From contig NC_088305.1 in the NCBI RefSeq assembly GCF_032854445.1, forward strand, positions 315,001-379,000: 64,000 nucleotides of DNA, read 5' to 3'. This document shows, piece by piece, positions 11,201 to 20,109 of the stretch. The notes below the pieces were generated by a model. It was given only the letters and a program-made list of their open reading frames with translations. It was not told the DNA's origin and ran no database searches. Position 1 is the stretch's first letter; every line of letters begins with the position of its first letter. Both the position numbers and the translations under genes were made by a program. The stretch is from Liolophura sinensis. Taxonomy: Eukaryota > Mollusca > Polyplacophora > Chitonida > Chitonidae.

Positions 11201-14029
11201 TTATGGCAAAACATCTTCCACTTCATTTACAGAGAAATTTTAGAGCCAATCACCTTCCATTTCATCTACAGAGAAATCTTATGGCCAATGATCTTCCAGT
11301 TCATTTACAGAGAAATCTTATGGCAAAATATCTTCCACTTCATTTACAGAGAAATTTTAGAGCCAATCACCTTCCACTTCCTTTATAGAGAAATCTTTTG
11401 GCAAAACATCTTCCACTTCATTTACAGAGAAATCTTATGGCCAATGATCTTCCAGTTCATTTACAGAGAAATCTTATGGCAAAATAGCTTCCACTTCATT
11501 TACAGAGAACTCTCATGGCCAATTATCTTCCATTTCTTCTACAGACAAATCTTTACAGAGCTAATCATCTTCTATTTCATTTATAGAGAAATGTTTGAGC
11601 CAGTCATCTCTCCAATATACTTAAGAGAAACCTTAAGCAAATAACTGTTCAATTCATTCTATACAGAGGACAATATCAAGATCTTGATCTTCCCATTTCA
11701 TTAATGCAAAAAGCCAGATTTCTTTTTTCCAGTTCATTTGGAAACAAGAAGCAGAAAAAAAGAACACAAAAACACATTTCATAAATGTTTATGTTGTAAA
11801 TATTTTGACTTGAGATTTCACATTATGTCTACGGATGCTAAATCAAATGAGTATATTTACTTACTTGTTTGTTTGTAGCACTGGGAAAACTGTGTTGCCA
11901 ACACCACAACCAACCTTAAATATACAAACAAAACCTGTGATGTAATATGATTCAGGTAGAAATTAGAAATCCATTTATTCATCTATTTGTTCGGTGTTTT
12001 ACACCAGACTCAAGAATATTTCACTCATGTCAAGATGGCCAGCTTTATGGTGAAAGAAAACCATGCAGAATCCAGGTGAATGTCCAGTCACAGGCTGCAG
12101 GCACACCATCCCACATACGGAGAGGAAGTCAGCATGCGCTGGACAATTATATCTGAACAAATCACAAATCAACAATTACATTTTGCAATATCCCATACAT
12201 CACAAACAACAACAACGACACTCTACATGTACACGGAGTAACACACAACCTTGCATACACATGTTCCATACACAACGACGAACATTTTGTTATTACAAAC
12301 ACTGAATAAATTATAAAAAGAACAGGAAAAGTCTTCCTCAGTCAACAAAAATGACCTTTTTGTCGTGATGACATGAATGGGTTTCAAACTGAAAGTTTTG
12401 ATAAAAGATAAACAATGAAATCAAGTTTGATTTGAATATCCTCAGCCCAAATTACCACTTACTTCAAGAATTCGAAATTTTGCATTTTCCCCAGGATATG
12501 ATTCACTTGTACTCAATTCATTTTCACTTATGTCAACTTTAGCTTCTTCCATTTGATTACTGGAATCTGTAGAGTTATCTTTCTTGTTTCCATGACAATT
12601 TGCAGTAGCTAACTCTGGAAATTCTGTAAAGAGCCAATGTCTGTCTTTGAAAAATCTATTTTGATGTTGTCCATAAAAACTGTTCCAGTACTCTCCTGCT
12701 TCCGTTTCATATTTTTCTGAAAAAGAAAAAAACTCAGTATATGACATCAATTAAACTAAAAGAATGTCAGCCAAAAGAAATGACCAACTGATTTCCATGT
12801 ATTTCTCATATTAACAAGCCAAAACACATAATAGCTGCATCTAGGATTTCACATCAGCACTCAGGCAAAATTTTACAAGAAAATGAGTTTTTTTAAAAAC
12901 AGCGTGGCTAAACTAGACGATGGTCAGAGTAGGTACCTTTTGTGTTTGCATCCAATCGGTGTTTAATTTGCTCCTCTGTCACCTGCCTGGCCTCTGTTTC
13001 TTGATCCTCACCCCACACGACATCATCCCTAGGGATGTAAACATAAACAACATTATCCCTGGTGAGGTAAACACACACAGCATTATCCCTGATAAGGTTA
13101 ACACACACAGCACTATCCCTTGGGAATATAAACACACACGGCATTACCCCTTGGGAATGTAAACGCAAACAGCATTATCCCTGGGGGATAAACACACACA
13201 TCATAATCCCTGATGAGGTAAATACACATCGACATGCCTCAGTGATTTGGGAGATACAATGATAATCCAAATATGAATCGTGACTAAAGAATGTAATGCA
13301 GTGATTAGCAAGGCCATCATTAAAAACATATTCACTGGGGTAACCTGATCAACTTTCCAAAAAAAGGGCCCCTACTGTAAAACTTATTTTGGGCTTTGAC
13401 CACCTTTCTCAAACTAAAATGTGCGCGTGTGCGTGTGTGTGTTAAACTTTACTATATCCCTTGAAGAGAAAGGGATTACTGATGAACTTAAAGCTTTGCA
13501 CTTTATCAAACCACCCAGGCATAAATGTGCTGCTTACCAGTTATTAAAGCTAAACACATCATTTGGATCTGTCAATTGTCGAGACCCACCCTGTGGCCGC
13601 TTTCTGTGTCGAGTATGCTCATGGCAGAGTCGTCTTGCATCATGGGTCAAAATGGGCCGAAACTTGGTCAAAAACCCTAAAAGGCTATGTGTTAGCTTTA
13701 TTCCAGTCATCTGCCAATATAGATTAAAGAAGGCAGTCATTTTTGATTCAGAAAACAGATTTGTTCATATACCGATATGGATAAAGACTTTTGCATATCG
13801 TCACGAAAAACAGAGTATCTGCAATTCCAAAGAGGGGCTAGTTTTCGACACGCAATATAGACCATTGTCTTGTTATTAATCGAGTTAAATAGCTGTTAAC
13901 CCTTTACCATGCGTTGTGTTCGAAGACATTTTGTGGATTGGTCAGAAATCTGTTTCCAAATTGTGGGCGTTTGTCGTCAGAATTGGTCGATTTAACGGAA
14001 CACGTGTTTTTCTCTTCTGAGCTGGCCAT
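2042..14029 (-). CDS. METTL2: tRNA N3-methylcytidine (m3C32) methyltransferase, METTL2/METTL8 family, 9 exons
   Basis: SAM-dependent methyltransferase that makes 3-methylcytidine at position 32 of the anticodon loop (in animals, METTL2 acts on cytosolic tRNA-Thr and tRNA-Arg; METTL8 on mitochondrial tRNAs). Exons on the minus strand: 14029-13908, 13028-12937, 12716-12463, 11914-11865, 7499-7440, 6070-5934, 4302-4196, 3052-2987, 2220-2042. All junctions are GT-AG and in phase. The product is about 355 residues (human METTL2A about 378). Diagnostic blocks are [40 protein letters not shown] motif [70 protein letters not shown] and [10 protein letters not shown]. Exon 5 lacks one base. A homologous alternative first exon lies at 13740-13538. 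Tandem arrays formed from exons 2, 5 and 9 flank those exons. The start at 14029 was chosen over 14107 because it gives the usual short N-terminus. Family identity is very secure. Confidence 0.95.
2462..2640 (-). repeat. SINE-like fragment, related second family
   Basis: Resembles the body gccagatatatggtggaggaaacc followed by gggataaaccacccacc. It has the same architecture as the common SINE of this window but a distinct sequence; other copies are at 35640-35790, 36465-36680 and, as a short fragment, near 58600-58640. It lies in METTL2 intron 8. Confidence 0.6.
2987..3052 (-). CDS. METTL2: METTL2 exon 8
   Basis: A 66-nt exon encoding (G)[19 protein letters not shown] plus TQ, the conserved [14 protein letters not shown] block. 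Acceptor acctgtag|GTAGATG, donor CGCAAG|GTAAGG. Confidence 0.93.
3132..3157. repeat. Interstitial telomeric repeat with head-to-head junction
   Basis: Three GGGTTA units running directly into CCCTAAC, that is TTAGGG-type repeats meeting their inverse, within METTL2 intron 8. TTAGGG is the usual animal telomere repeat. Only 26 bases long, so it is a repair scar or chance rather than a telomere. Confidence 0.7.
3250..3466. repeat. 29-bp minisatellite, about 8 units
   Basis: Tandem units of the form gtcagggagcactaatctgc + ttcatccat in METTL2 intron 8. No match to a neighbouring exon was found. It ends where a low-complexity AT-rich stretch begins. Confidence 0.85.
4196..4302 (-). CDS. METTL2: METTL2 exon 7
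   Basis: Encodes [20 protein letters not shown], then [15 protein letters not shown], the most conserved block of the family. Acceptor cacccag|G ATG, donor AAAAAAG|GTACGA, 107 nt, in phase with its neighbours. Confidence 0.95.
4395..4560 (-). repeat. SINE fragment (common family)
   Basis: Diverged body: gatcagtgttttgtgccg, gccagcattatggttggagg, then gcaggctgc and cttcccac. Reverse orientation, no tRNA-like head left. METTL2 intron 6. Confidence 0.7.
4605..5362. repeat. 19-bp minisatellite, about 40 units
   Basis: Tandem gtgacaggacaaacaaaga-type units with 11-bp short variants (gtgacaggaca aag). Located in METTL2 intron 6. Long open frames on the minus strand (repeating [10 protein letters not shown]) are an effect of the repeat and are not genes. 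The unit is polypyrimidine-rich in the gene's sense. Confidence 0.9.
5519..5692 (-). repeat. SINE fragment (common family)
   Basis: Reads gattggtggtttacacc, cacttatatggaggtagcc, agcataatggtgggaggaaa, ccatccgcaggttgctgaca, preceded by tttatttattt (the SINE 3' tail on this strand). The tRNA-like head is missing. METTL2 intron 6, close to exon 6. Confidence 0.85.
5934..6070 (-). CDS. METTL2: METTL2 exon 6
   Basis: Encodes [20 protein letters not shown] through [17 protein letters not shown], the methyltransferase core after motif II. Acceptor gttttacag|GAGCAC, donor GATAA|GTAAGT, 137 nt, phase 2. Confidence 0.93.
6825..6965 (-). repeat. SINE fragment (common family)
   Basis: Tail and body of the same family: tttatttgactggtgttt, ggcagccagcattatggtgg, catctgcaggttgc. 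Truncated before the head. METTL2 intron 5. Confidence 0.85.
7440..7499 (-). CDS. METTL2: METTL2 exon 5, one base short
   Basis: Encodes [21 protein letters not shown] (motif II, acidic residue of YCCDFS) when read as conserved protein. The exon is 60 nt where 61 are needed. It reads GATCCAGTC, while the repeat units copied from it read GATCCCAG, so one C has been lost (7494-7495 on the plus strand). Uncorrected, a TAA follows two codons later. Acceptor tttttcag|TGATCC, donor CAGG|GTAAGA. Confidence 0.85.
7490..11135. repeat. 52-bp minisatellite (about 70 units) spanning the METTL2 exon 5 splice acceptor
   Basis: About 3.6 kb of head-to-tail 50-53 bp units (plus strand: gggatcactgaaaaacatga, caatgttcacagtctgatta, taggtgagctct). 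On the minus strand each unit reads gtcatgtttttcag|TGATCCCAG, which is the polypyrimidine tract, AG and first exon bases of METTL2 exon 5. The genuine exon (7499-7440) continues from the last unit at the downstream end. Units alternate between GGATC and GGACC variants, suggesting higher-order amplification. Sits wholly in METTL2 intron 4. Confidence 0.92.
11140..11640. repeat. 39-bp minisatellite, about 13 units
   Basis: Units such as ttccacttcatttacagaga + aatcttatggccaatgatc. A 39-bp period is 13 codons, so frames stay open ([13 protein letters not shown] and similar); this is a repeat effect. It abuts the 52-bp array in METTL2 intron 4 and does not resemble exon 4. Confidence 0.88.
11865..11914 (-). 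CDS. METTL2: METTL2 exon 4 (SAM motif I)
   Basis: A 50-nt exon encoding [16 protein letters not shown], the glycine-rich SAM-binding loop. Acceptor tttaag|GTTGG, donor AACAA|GTAAGT, phase 2. Too short for ordinary ORF detection; found by looking for the missing motif between exons 3 and 5. Confidence 0.92.
11965..12140 (-). repeat. SINE fragment (common family)
   Basis: Reads tcggtgttttacaccagact, caagaatatttcactcat, gccagctttatggtgaaa, then cacaggctgcaggcaca and cggagaggaagtcagcatgc, so it retains part of the region next to the head. METTL2 intron 3. Confidence 0.75.
12463..12716 (-). CDS. METTL2: METTL2 exon 3
   Basis: Encodes [19 protein letters not shown], then the hallmark [17 protein letters not shown], a low-complexity acidic Ser/Asn linker, and KFRILE just before SAM motif I. 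Acceptor after a long T-rich tract, donor GAA|GTAAGT. Length 254 nt, 85 codons including the split first Glu. Confidence 0.93.
12937..13028 (-). CDS. METTL2: METTL2 exon 2
   Basis: Encodes (W)[20 protein letters not shown] and so on to ANTK, matching the WDNVEWSEEQ region of METTL2. Acceptor ccctag|GGATGATG, donor AAAG|GTACCT. Length 92 nt. The acceptor and the first exon bases are the seed of the 30-bp array immediately upstream (13029-13230). Confidence 0.9.
13021..13230. repeat. 30-bp minisatellite (about 7 units) spanning the METTL2 exon 2 splice acceptor
   Basis: Units of 29-31 bp, plus strand cattatccctggtgaggtaa + acacacacag. On the minus strand each keeps (C/A)AG|GGATnATG, the acceptor and first bases of METTL2 exon 2, preceded by a T- and GT-rich stretch. 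The exon boundary at 13028/13029 lies inside the first unit and the exon continues from there. Every unit I inspected retains AG before GG. Confidence 0.82.
13538..13740 (-). CDS. METTL2: METTL2 alternative first exon 1b, candidate mitochondrial isoform
   Basis: Minus-strand open frame of 67 codons plus 2 nt, ending in ...NN and TG before a perfect GTAAGC donor, so it joins exon 2 (TG|G GAT) in exactly the same phase as exon 1a. Its last 22 residues, from [13 protein letters not shown] on, match exon 1a at 13 of 22 positions, and GSRxLTDPxxVFxxNxW is closer to METTL8 than to METTL2 as I remember them. The leader ([20 protein letters not shown]..., then [20 protein letters not shown]) is rich in Arg, Lys and hydrophobic residues with no Glu or Asp before the Asp in THDARR, as in a mitochondrial presequence. 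A second ATG is at 13710. Transcription from it is not demonstrated. Confidence 0.65.
13908..14029 (-). CDS. METTL2: METTL2 exon 1a (cytosolic-type first exon)
   Basis: Encodes the start [12 protein letters not shown] and the family block [17 protein letters not shown], ending in TG of the split Trp codon before GTAAAG. Length 122 nt, phase 2. An upstream in-frame ATG at 14107 would add 26 residues; I prefer 14029 because human METTL2 has a similarly short leader. Confidence 0.88.
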
Positions 14030-14490
14030 TATTGACAGTTCTACTTTCTGACCCAGGTGATAGAAGAGCTCTCTATCAGGGGCAGTAAATGTGTTTTCAA
14101 CCTTCATGATATTTTGTTTTCACACGTTGTAGACCTATCGTGTTGGATTGTAATCTGTCTACATAATGGAATGTATTCGATGCGCAAGTATCGGGCATCC
14201 AAGAACGAGGCAAAGTTTCTGTCCTCTGATTGTTCTGGAATGACAGAACGCATTTCATGTGATTCCAAATAGGCCTACTGCATAGCCCACTGTTCGTCCG
14301 TGCGGAGGCTTTATCTCCCTGCGACGGATGCTAGCAGACAAAAAGAGGCGAAAAGATACACGTAACTGAGGAACAACTGTTTATTTTCTTAGAAGTATAC
14401 CTGGCAATAAAGAGAATTTTAGTATGCTAGACCTCAGAAAAGTCTGTTCAGCCTACTATAGGCCTATATTTAAAGGATACATGAAACGTA
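14030..14490. other. METTL2 upstream region
   Basis: Non-repetitive sequence upstream of exon 1a, expected to hold its promoter and 5' UTR. I see no TATA box or other convincing core element. The 167 bases between exon 1b and exon 1a (13741-13907) are the only space for a separate exon 1b promoter, unless that promoter overlaps exon 1a. Confidence 0.4.
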
Positions 14491-14493
14491 TTT

Positions 14494-14494
<1 letters not shown>

Positions 14495-14531
<37 letters not shown>

Positions 14532-14551
14532 TGCGTGTGTGTGTGTGTGTG

Positions 14552-14590
<39 letters not shown>

Positions 14591-14622
14591 GTGTGCGTGT
14601 GTGTGTATGTATGTATGGAGTT
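14495..14622. repeat. (GT)n microsatellite
   Basis: About 128 bases of GT dinucleotides with a few C or T interruptions. Open frames of CVCVCV or THTHTH across it are not genes. Confidence 0.97.
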
Positions 14623-14629
14623 TAACGTA

Positions 14630-14948
14630 GTAGTTAACAATTTTTCTGTCCTATGACGACGAGGAGTCATTAGTTGTGTCTTTTTGTGGCAGGGCGAGTC
14701 CATACCGCTGAAGTGCTGCCGCCACTGAAGTATCATGCCGAAAACACCACACATGACACCTTACCCAGTGACATTATGCTGACACTGGGCCAACCAGTCA
14801 TGTTTCCTTGATTTAACACCTCAGTGCTAAGCACCACACAAGGCAGCAACCAGTACCATTTTTAAAGTCTTTTATCACCTGACCCCGATTTGGCCCAGGG
14901 TGTCCCGACTGCGAGGCGGACACTCTAACCATTAGGCCACCGAAGCGG
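14630..14948 (-). repeat. tRNA-headed SINE, second type, near full length
   Basis: On the minus strand it begins ggtggcctaatggttagagt (tRNA-like box A) with a box B-like region, continues through ctgggccaaatcggggtcag and a body with actggttggcccagtgtca, and ends near gactcctcgtcgtcatagg. The body from about 14640 to 14810 recurs in the opposite orientation at 56495-56720, which supports a dispersed element. It separates METTL2 from the SPRY exon. Confidence 0.75.
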
Positions 14949-15727
14949 TTATTAAGTTTATGTCTTCGCGGTATATCATCTGGTATACAATAATTCTAAT
15001 ACTATCAGTATCCAAATCAAACTACCGTGAGGATCAGCGGATAGAAGTAATATCCACAGTCAGTTTCACGGGGAGAAAGTGCATTATTACTGAAAATAAT
15101 TTGCACCATAACACGATGTCTGAAGCCAGTCGGTTATTACACCAGCTTCATATTGCTGACAAAATATATCAGCACACTGGATGGCTGGAGTGTACGGAAG
15201 TGATGAAGACAGTTGAATTGTGGCAAAGAAAGTCACATCGGGTTGGCAAGTTATGTGCGGCGAGTTACCTCCCTTACTGGACAGATGGCTTCGGTAGCTT
15301 GTTACCCAACGAATAGCAACAGGCCTACTACAGCTTCATAGTGAATTGTGTGTTCAAATGTGCCATAACTGACGACTAAAACCATGTGCCGGATAGAGGA
15401 AGGTATTGTTCTTGCCGTAGGTGATAAGTTTCAAACAAATTAGAGCGCTAAAAGTCTGAATTTTAGCACAGTACTTGGTCTATGTCGTACCCGTCATTTA
15501 GTGATGGATCCAGTTCTTGTCGGAGCTTACCTCTTTTTCAAACTGGCTGAAAATGACTGAGATCTGCGTATAAATTACATTCGTGTCAGCAGTATTTGTC
15601 ATTTTATTCCAAGAGATTGTGTTGAGTAAGTAAAACCACAGTATGTGTACACGTATTTACACCTCAGTATTACAGCGTGTGTTTATGGTTTGCTGTTGTT
15701 TATGCTGCTACTGTTGTGTTTTTGCAG

Positions 15728-16291
15728 AGCCGACGCTGAGATTCACAGAGACAGACGACAGGAAGCTGAGAATTACTGACAGCGGCTCTGTGGTAGGGGG
15801 TAAGGGCTTGTACTGGGGGAGGTGTTGGAGAGCTGTGACAGACGGGCGTTACCAGACGGGCAGGTACTACTGGGAGGCACACATCACCTGTTTACCTGAC
15901 TGTGACTACTGTTATGTAGGAGTTACACACGACAGCTGCTATGTGACAAACCCTGGCCGTAACACCTGATACATTGTGATGGTGTACCGTGATGATGAGG
16001 TCAGGTGTTATAGTCCCTGTGGTGGTGAGATCAAACCTGACTATCTACAGTACAGACGTTACACACGACATCATCACCTGGGTGTGTACCTGGACTGTGA
16101 TGAGCACACACTGACAGTCCTGGACTGTGACAACAACCAGGTAATGTACACTGTCAGTGATGTTGTCGTCACAGAGCCTCTTGTGCCACGGGTTGAGTTT
16201 CTCTGGACCTGTGTCTGTGTCTGCTCGTCTGGTAACGGGTGACTCTGCAACTCTGCCTCAAGTTCTCTGTGATATGATAAGCACTTCCTGA
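15728..16291 (+). pseudogene. B30.2/SPRY-domain exon, interrupted by stop and frameshift
   Basis: The translation has the B30.2/SPRY landmarks: GRYYWEAHI, YCYVGVTHDSCYV, MVYRDDEVRCYSP, HHLGVYLDCDEHTLTVLDCD, and a closing GPVSVSARLVTGDS with a stop at 16289. Such domains end TRIM and related proteins as protein-binding modules. The frame is broken twice: TGA at 15967-15969, where the family usually has Trp (NT-W-YIV), and an extra base in the T run at 16198-16200. A good acceptor (gtgtttttgcag) precedes position 15728, so this looks like a terminal exon, but no upstream RING, B-box or other exon is recognised. Alternatively the ATG at 15643 gives a Cys-rich hydrophobic leader. It is either a decayed copy or an error-containing assembly. 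Confidence 0.7.
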
Positions 16292-16753
16292 CCATCGGGT
16301 AATTATTCATTACATCTTTTCCATCATATTATAATTTATTGGAATGGACTGTTTAATTAGGTTTTTTTAAAAACAAATTGATCAATTTGCGTATAGATGT
16401 TTTAGTTAATGTCAGCAGTGGGGCTAATTCAGTATGTATAGCTTTTTCTGCAAAGTGGTCAGTGATCTGTCACATGATTACAGCTTGGTGTAGTTATACA
16501 CAGTCTGTCTGACTTGTCCTGAACATCATTGTCAGTTTTCTTCCTGACAAAATACATGTAGATCATGACTGGGTAGTTTTATTTTTAGTAATGTGACTTG
16601 TTAGAGACTTGTAAATCAGCATAACCAGGAGTGTCACTGAGCAAAACCGGTAACAGTTTATACATGACAATACATAATATAGTCAACATGGTACATGTAG
16701 TAATATTGTAGATGTTGTACGTGTAGCATTGATTTTCCTTAATAATTATGTAA
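16292..16753. other. Non-coding sequence downstream of the SPRY exon
   Basis: AT-rich sequence with no convincing ORF, repeat or signal visible to me. Confidence 0.4.
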
Positions 16754-17150
16754 TAAATCTTCAATCTAAAATATATATGCCCTAACTTTCGCATGGTACC
16801 TTGTCATACCTCCATATGTACAATGTAGCTTGCACTTTTGTCTACAACATTCTCAGCTACCTTTTTTTTCTTTTTAGCTGTAGTGGCTGAAAGTGAAGTC
16901 ATAACATTGTCTTACCTTGGTAACCTCCAAGGGAGGTGGATAATAACACTGGGGTAAAAGTTTTCTGTTCTATTCAAAACAAATAAAATTTGGATGTTAG
17001 GCAGAATGTAGCACAGCAGAAATTTATAGTGTATGAATAGCTTAAATTCCTCTGTGTCAGCTTTATCCAAGCAGTCCTCCGACTTTAGTTCCGACGCAAA
17101 TCTTGGACCCAATTTCCCGAATTGCGCATATGTAACCTATAAAGAGGACA
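16754..17150. repeat. Direct repeat copy 1 (about 400 bp)
   Basis: Homologous to 17922-18302. Shared landmarks are aaatatatat, tgcacttttgtctacaacat, gaagtgaagtcataacat, caaaacaaataaaatt and cttggacccaatttcccgaa, followed by ttgcgcat and gtaacctataa. The two copies are about 70-80 percent alike by eye and spaced about 1.2 kb apart. No conserved reading frame is apparent. Confidence 0.8.
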
Positions 17151-17921
17151 AAGTTTTAATTTTTTGTTAGTAATATCTTTAAATGAATTTGGTACTATAA
17201 CCAAAATCTTACATGACTTATGGCAAAATCAAATTTCAGGGCTGTAGGTAGTGGCCCACCTGGGTTGATATTCTACAGGTAGGTGTCTGGGATAGGATGT
17301 TTTGTGGAGAACAGGGTTTAAATTTCTTTTTCTGACAAAAAGAAAATCTGCAGAAATGAACATTTAAACTGTATTTCCTTAAAATGCACACTTGTTGTCC
17401 TTAGATGCTAAAATTTTACCACTTCTTTTAGAAATGAATTAAAAAACTAAACAGATTTTTATTATTACTGTTGCACAGAAAGCACATTTAATCAAATTTC
17501 ATCAAAGATGAGAAGCAGATCAACTTTTAGACCTATTTTGAAACACAGCATTAGCATATTTAATGTTGTAAAGTCACTTTGCATATAACAAAATTGCAAT
17601 GCATAACTGTGCATTGCCATACTAAGTGTCATACATGTATGTGATGAAAATAACTTAGTACGTCTCTCTTTATACATCCTGAAACAGTTCTGGTTAAAAA
17701 AAATGTAATCTTACACTCACCTGTATAAATGAAATTTGGAAGTACAAGCCTTATAAGTGTGAGAGGGGAATTTTGCATAAATAGCTAAGATAAATAGATA
17801 AGATAAGACACTCACAACTTGACCTTAACACAATAAAGGTGATCTGGCTAAACTGGGTTTTTCAAATTTTTTTTTCTTTGATTTTCCTGTACTATTTATG
17901 CAGTAAATTTGTTAAATTCAA

Positions 17922-18302
17922 CCTGAAAATATATATACTAAACTTTCATGTGGCAACATGCCATACCTGTACATGCAGGTTGCACTTTTCTCTACAACAT
18001 ATCTAAAATCAGCCTATCATTACTGCCATTTTTTTGAGCTGTGGTTGCTGGAAGTGAAGTCATAACATCTTTTTACCTCGGGAAGCTTCACGTGGGTAAT
18101 AATATTGGTCAGAAGGTTTTTAGTTCTATCCAAAACAAATAAAATTCTGATATAATTTAACTGGATGCAAGCTAGCAGTGCAGAAATTTATGGTGTGTCT
18201 TTGTGAGAGTTTTATCCAGTTTTTCAGTGCTCGTTCACACTTCAGTTTGAAAGAAATCTTGGACCCAATTGCCCGAATTGCGCATGTGTAACCTATAAGG
18301 TG
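17922..18302. repeat. Direct repeat copy 2 (about 380 bp)
   Basis: Second copy of the segment at 16754-17150, ending at the same cttggacccaattgcccgaa, ttgcgcatgtgtaacc. The intervening 17151-17921 shows no gene. The pair may be a local segmental duplication or two insertions of one element. Confidence 0.8.
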
Positions 18303-19290
18303 TACTGGAGGTATCCTTGAGGTACATCTGAGGTGTACCATTGAGGTGTAGTATATCTAATGGTGTGTCTGAGGTATACATGTACTTGGTGGTGTAAGCC
18401 TACATCTATGTGAGGTGTATTGAAGGTGAACCTGAGGTACTGTGGATGGTGAAAAGATGATGCCTGAAGGGCATCTGAGATACAGGTGGAGGTACAGTTC
18501 AGGTATAAACTATTTGCAAGGTGTTTTCACTTTTGGCAGAAAACAGTCTCAAAACACTAAGCTAATGGCTGCATAAATTATAGATAAATTTAAGTTGTAA
18601 GTAATTTAGTTTCTAACTGCATGCAGTTCTTTGTTTACAGTATCTGTAATTTGCAGCTAATTTACATCAACAACAGTGATTTACATTTACATCAGGTGCT
18701 TGAACAAAATTTAGTGCTGCTCTTTTTTTAGATGTTTGTATGCCCTCACACTTTATAAATTCAGCCCCAGAAAGTATCAATCAGTGAATAATTGGGTTCT
18801 TTTCCCACAACCTGGAATATGTACATTGTTAACAGCAGGCATCTTTGAATAATCAGGAACAAATATACATGTGGCCTCGCTCTGTGTTTTGTGAAAATGG
18901 ATTTGCACACTAAATGGCAAGTGTTTATTGGGTGAGACAAAGGCTTATATTTATTTTATAAAAAAATTTTTTGACAAAGAAAAAAAAAACATTTGTAATT
19001 TTGTAGTCATCATTTTGTTTGAAGTCCAATGCCTGAATCTGATCTCTTATTTTATAGCTTTAAAAAAGTGGCTAAGGTGTACCCTAGGTACATGATCACT
19101 TAATTATTTTTCAAAAACTTTCAAAGTTTCTGAGGTGAACTTTATGTACATCGTCTAACATGTCTAAGCGTTGATATTTTTCAAAGTTGCTAAGGTGTAT
19201 TTGAGATATATTTTCTCGTAATATACTGTTCTATGTTCTTTAGTTATATCTGAGGTATAGACATATGACTGGTGTGAACTTGAGGTACAG
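18290..19290. repeat. Degenerate gaggtgtacc-rich low-copy repeats
   Basis: Scattered variants of tgaggtgtacc, tgaggtatac and ctaaggtgtacc, in two clusters (18298-18510 and 19068-19290) with AT-rich sequence between. An old, decayed tandem repeat; no gene seen. Confidence 0.6.
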
Positions 19291-19519
19291 TACACCTCAG
19301 ACAATATAGATGGGGTGTGCCAGTTCGGCGCAATGTTCCCGGAGCCTCTCACTAATGCAGTTGATATGCAGCTCATGAATCCAACCGTTTAATATGTTGC
19401 CACGTGTGACTTTGACAGGGTCCTTTGCTTCAAAACACACAACAACGTGTCCGTCTAAAATCAGTTGGAAAATCATCTTTGATTTCTGAACTTCGCAAAT
19501 GTGAAAAACTGGCTTTAAG

Positions 19520-19760
19520 TAATTCTAGACCAGTGACGTCTATTACATTGCAATTAACATCACCGCATTTTTTTACCCAGTTCTGCTTAAGCCATGATGT
19601 TGAGAGGGCGTGTAACTTGCTACTGTTTATGCATTTACATGAAGAGTTGGAATAAAACCCTGACTGAGGTAAATTGACAAGAGGCCATATTTCGCCGGTT
19701 ACGTGTGACCATTTGCCAGCTATCATAATGTTGTCGCTGCGATGGTTTTGCTCTCTATGC
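19520..19760. repeat. Dispersed repeat, paralogous empty site of the 29.7-kb element
   Basis: taattctagaccagt, then ttgcaattaacatcaccgca, then gaggtaaattgacaagagg and ggttacgtgtgaccatttgc. The same order recurs split around the insertion at 29748-32890 (left flank ends at 29747, right flank 32891-33110). The two loci therefore define where that element inserted. Confidence 0.7.
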
Positions 19761-20109
19761 TTACCGTCTTTAAATATATTGTACCTGATTTACGTCATCA
19801 CTAGTGCTGTAGCTATGATAACCTGTGGTCATGATTATGAGGTCATCTATTAGAGCATTGCGCCATGGCATCTGCTTGCTGTTATTTTGATGTCAGTTGT
19901 ATTTGTATTCTTCTACATGTATGATTCAGTGATATTTTGCCATTTTCTGTCCTTTGTGTTCCAACTTCTGAGAAATATGCTAAATAAAAAGGAATGATTG
20001 TGAGTTAGTGTCATTGAAATGTAGTAATACACACGTAAAATCATGAACCGTATGTAGTATTGTTACACGATTTTTTAATGTATACGAACTTCATATTCAA
20101 CACATTCAT

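Noticed and set aside
14424-14754. Open frames of CVCVCV and THTHTH
   Set aside because: Translation of a GT microsatellite.
14880-14948. tRNA gene on the minus strand
   Set aside because: Box A is good but it continues into a SINE body whose other copy lies at 56.5 kb; it is a SINE head.
14960-15316. 118-codon plus-strand ORF with a hydrophobic start
   Set aside because: No domain or repeat support and no splice link to the SPRY exon that I can defend; could be chance.
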